Part shown: positions 62,844-64,000 of the stretch, in pieces
Layout of the letters: every line of letters starts with the position of its first letter
Position numbering within the stretch: the first letter of the stretch is position 1
Source: Halopseudomonas pelagia CL-AP6
GTDB lineage: Bacteria; Pseudomonadota; Gammaproteobacteria; Pseudomonadales; Pseudomonadaceae
Reading direction: 5' to 3'
Assembly (NCBI RefSeq): GCF_000410875.1
Contig: NZ_AROI01000003.1
Coordinates: forward strand, 62,001-126,000
DNA: 64,000 nucleotides
The notes under the pieces: model-generated
Database searches by the model: none
What the model was told of the DNA's origin: nothing
The model's input: the letters and a program-made list of their open reading frames with translations, nothing else
Position numbers and translations under genes: made by a program

Positions 62844-64000
62844 TCATCGATTTGCCCCTGAGTTATGACGCACACTATCGGTGGCCGGGCCAACGGCCGA
62901 CTCGACCCTGTTACGACCTCCGTTCTTGGCCCGGTAGAGCGCCTCATCGGCCCGCTTAACGAGTACGTCAAAGCCATCCTCCTGGCCGAGTAGGGTCACG
63001 CCAAAGCTGGCCGTGACCGATCCGACTGGGTCAAAACCCTGCCCCCCGATGGCTTGGCACAAGCGTTCAGCGATTACCAAAGCGGCAGCCAAGCTGGTTT
63101 CGGGCAGCAGTACCATGAATTCCTCCCCGCCCCAGCGGCCATGCGTGTCCACGCGGCGGAGGTGTTCATTGACCAGGTCGACAACCGTCTTCAGCACCTC
63201 ATCTCCGGCATGATGGCCGAATGTGTCGTTGACGCGTTTAAAATGGTCGATGTCGTACATAATCAGCGCCAGCGGCCGGCCGTAACGCGTGGCACGGTCA
63301 ATTTCTTCGCTGAGAATGCGGCTGAATTCGCCACGGCTCGCAATACCGGTAAGCGTGTCGGTAGTCGCCAGTTTGTGGATTTCTTGTTGGTCGCGCTTGC
63401 GCTCAGTGATGTCGCGATGATTGCAGAAGATCAGCTTCGTGCCGTTGTAGTAGGCGCCATTGCTGGTTACCTCAACGTCGATCACACGACCGTCCTTGCG
63501 TTGGTGGCGGGTGTCGAAATGATCGCCGGAGAAATCAACCGACTGCAGCATACCCACAATCGTATCGCGGTCGAACTGACTATCCCACTCCCATACATGC
63601 AGCTGGTGAGCTTCGTCCACGGTATAGCCGAGCATGTCGGCGAAACGTTTGTTGGCCCGGTACACACTGCCATCGGTGCGGAGCACCGAGATGCCGTCGC
63701 GGTTCTGCTCGAAGAAGATACTCCACAGCGCCACCTGATCCCGCAGGTGAGCCTGCATTTTGTGCCGCTCGTCGGCGTGGTATTGGAATTCCAGTGCCGC
63801 ACTGAATGCTGATGCCAAGTGCACAGCGGTGTTGATTTCGTCTTGGTGAAAGTGCCGCTTGCCGCCGACATGCTCCAGGCACAGCACTCCGGCCAGGCGG
63901 GCACCCGCATGAATCGGCGCGACGAGCATGGCCCCGATGGCGTTCGGCCTCAGATAGCTATCGAAAAGCGCCCTTGTATGCGGGGCCGTGGGGGCATCGC
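62844..64000 (-). CDS. diguanylate cyclase with GAF and PAS domains, 5' part outside the window
   Basis: Signalling protein cut by the right edge; 385 residues are visible. A GAF-like end (MLVAPIHAGARLAGVLCLEHVGGKRHFHQDEINTAVHLAS) is followed by a PAS domain (FFEQNRDGISVLRTDGSVYRANKRFADMLGYTVDE) with its PAC motif (HRDITERKRDQQEI). A GGDEF domain then has YDIDHFKRVNDTFGHHAGDEVL and the active site WGGEEFMVLLPE. RRVD five residues before GGEEF fits the inhibitory I-site. It should make cyclic di-GMP. Frame continues upstream of the ATG at 63929 to the window end. Confidence 0.92.
   Translation of the reverse strand, partial: DAPTAPHTRALFDSYLRPNAIGAMLVAPIHAGARLAGVLCLEHVGGKRHFHQDEINTAVHLASAFSAALEFQYHADERHKMQAHLRDQVALWSIFFEQNRDGISVLRTDGSVYRANKRFADMLGYTVDEAHQLHVWEWDSQFDRDTIVGMLQSVDFSGDHFDTRHQRKDGRVIDVEVTSNGAYYNGTKLIFCNHRDITERKRDQQEIHKLATTDTLTGIASRGEFSRILSEEIDRATRYGRPLALIMYDIDHFKRVNDTFGHHAGDEVLKTVVDLVNEHLRRVDTHGRWGGEEFMVLLPETSLAAALVIAERLCQAIGGQGFDPVGSVTASFGVTLLGQEDGFDVLVKRADEALYRAKNGGRNRVESAVGPATDSVRHNSGANR

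Overview
The window is chromosomal DNA of a gammaproteobacterium in the Pseudomonadaceae. The evidence is the block ffh / rpsP-rimM-trmD-rplS / xerD-dsbC-hom-thrC, Pseudomonas-type PurT, a CorC/HlyC-family protein, OpgG/OpgH and a FecI-FecR-TonB receptor set. Several replaced or unusual genes (short OpgH, fused cytochrome oxidase subunit I+III) would fit a marine or halotolerant relative such as Halopseudomonas, but that placement is inference. No rRNA, tRNA, CRISPR array, prophage or insertion sequence was recognised.

Layout. 0-2.3 kb: a frameshifted Rho_N-like gene, a small membrane protein, a CoA-transferase and an unlisted 24-residue membrane peptide. 2.4-10.2 kb: a minus-strand catabolic cluster (succinate-semialdehyde-type dehydrogenase, tartrate/isopropylmalate-type dehydrogenase, class III aminotransferase, 2-hydroxyacid dehydrogenase, amidase, class I aminotransferase) that probably degrades an amino acid or amide of unknown identity. 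10.4-17 kb: two tiny lysine-rich proteins, a YebC-family protein, an EEP phosphatase/nuclease, an extensin-like protein, DoxX, a LysR regulator with a perfect palindrome over its start codon, and a nitronate monooxygenase-HxlR pair with its own palindrome. 17-21.2 kb: an iron-uptake unit (ECF sigma, FecR, TonB receptor) behind two Fur-like boxes. 21.3-27 kb: a lipoprotein, a DUF4142 protein and the osmoregulated periplasmic glucan genes opgG-ORF83-opgH. 27.2-30.5 kb: a two-gene operon of an ATP-grasp ligase and a large protein with a papain-like Cys/His/Asn pattern; this is the best candidate for an undescribed system. 30.6-35.8 kb: an aa3-type cytochrome oxidase operon with a fused subunit I+III, then DUF2231, CopD and ExoD membrane proteins. 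35.8-44 kb: threonine biosynthesis, DsbC, XerD, the ribosomal/tRNA-modification operon and ffh. 44-50.8 kb: housekeeping genes (cytochrome-assembly protein, CorC, SGNH hydrolase, purT, DUF1289, gamma-carbonic anhydrase, two Nudix hydrolases, L,D-transpeptidase). 50.8-59.3 kb: a di-heme peroxidase behind an ANR-like box, a repeat-rich gap, a Nif3-like protein, an ABC exporter set and KatG behind an OxyR-like half site. 59.3-64 kb: a CWC protein and periplasmic DNA ligase pair, a GFA protein, an RlpA-like lipoprotein of lower GC, a Tat-exported nitroreductase-like protein flanked by integron attC-like sites, and a diguanylate cyclase cut by the window end.

The region mixes conserved core operons with patches of accessory genes. 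The accessory signals worth following are the ATP-grasp/papain-like pair, the apparent stray integron cassette near the right end, the possibly split OpgH, and several regulator/palindrome pairs. Many starts were moved from the longest open frame to an inner codon with a better ribosome binding site; several look like TTG or GTG (hom, trmD, the CorC-family gene, coxB, the ExoD-family gene and the extensin-like gene).
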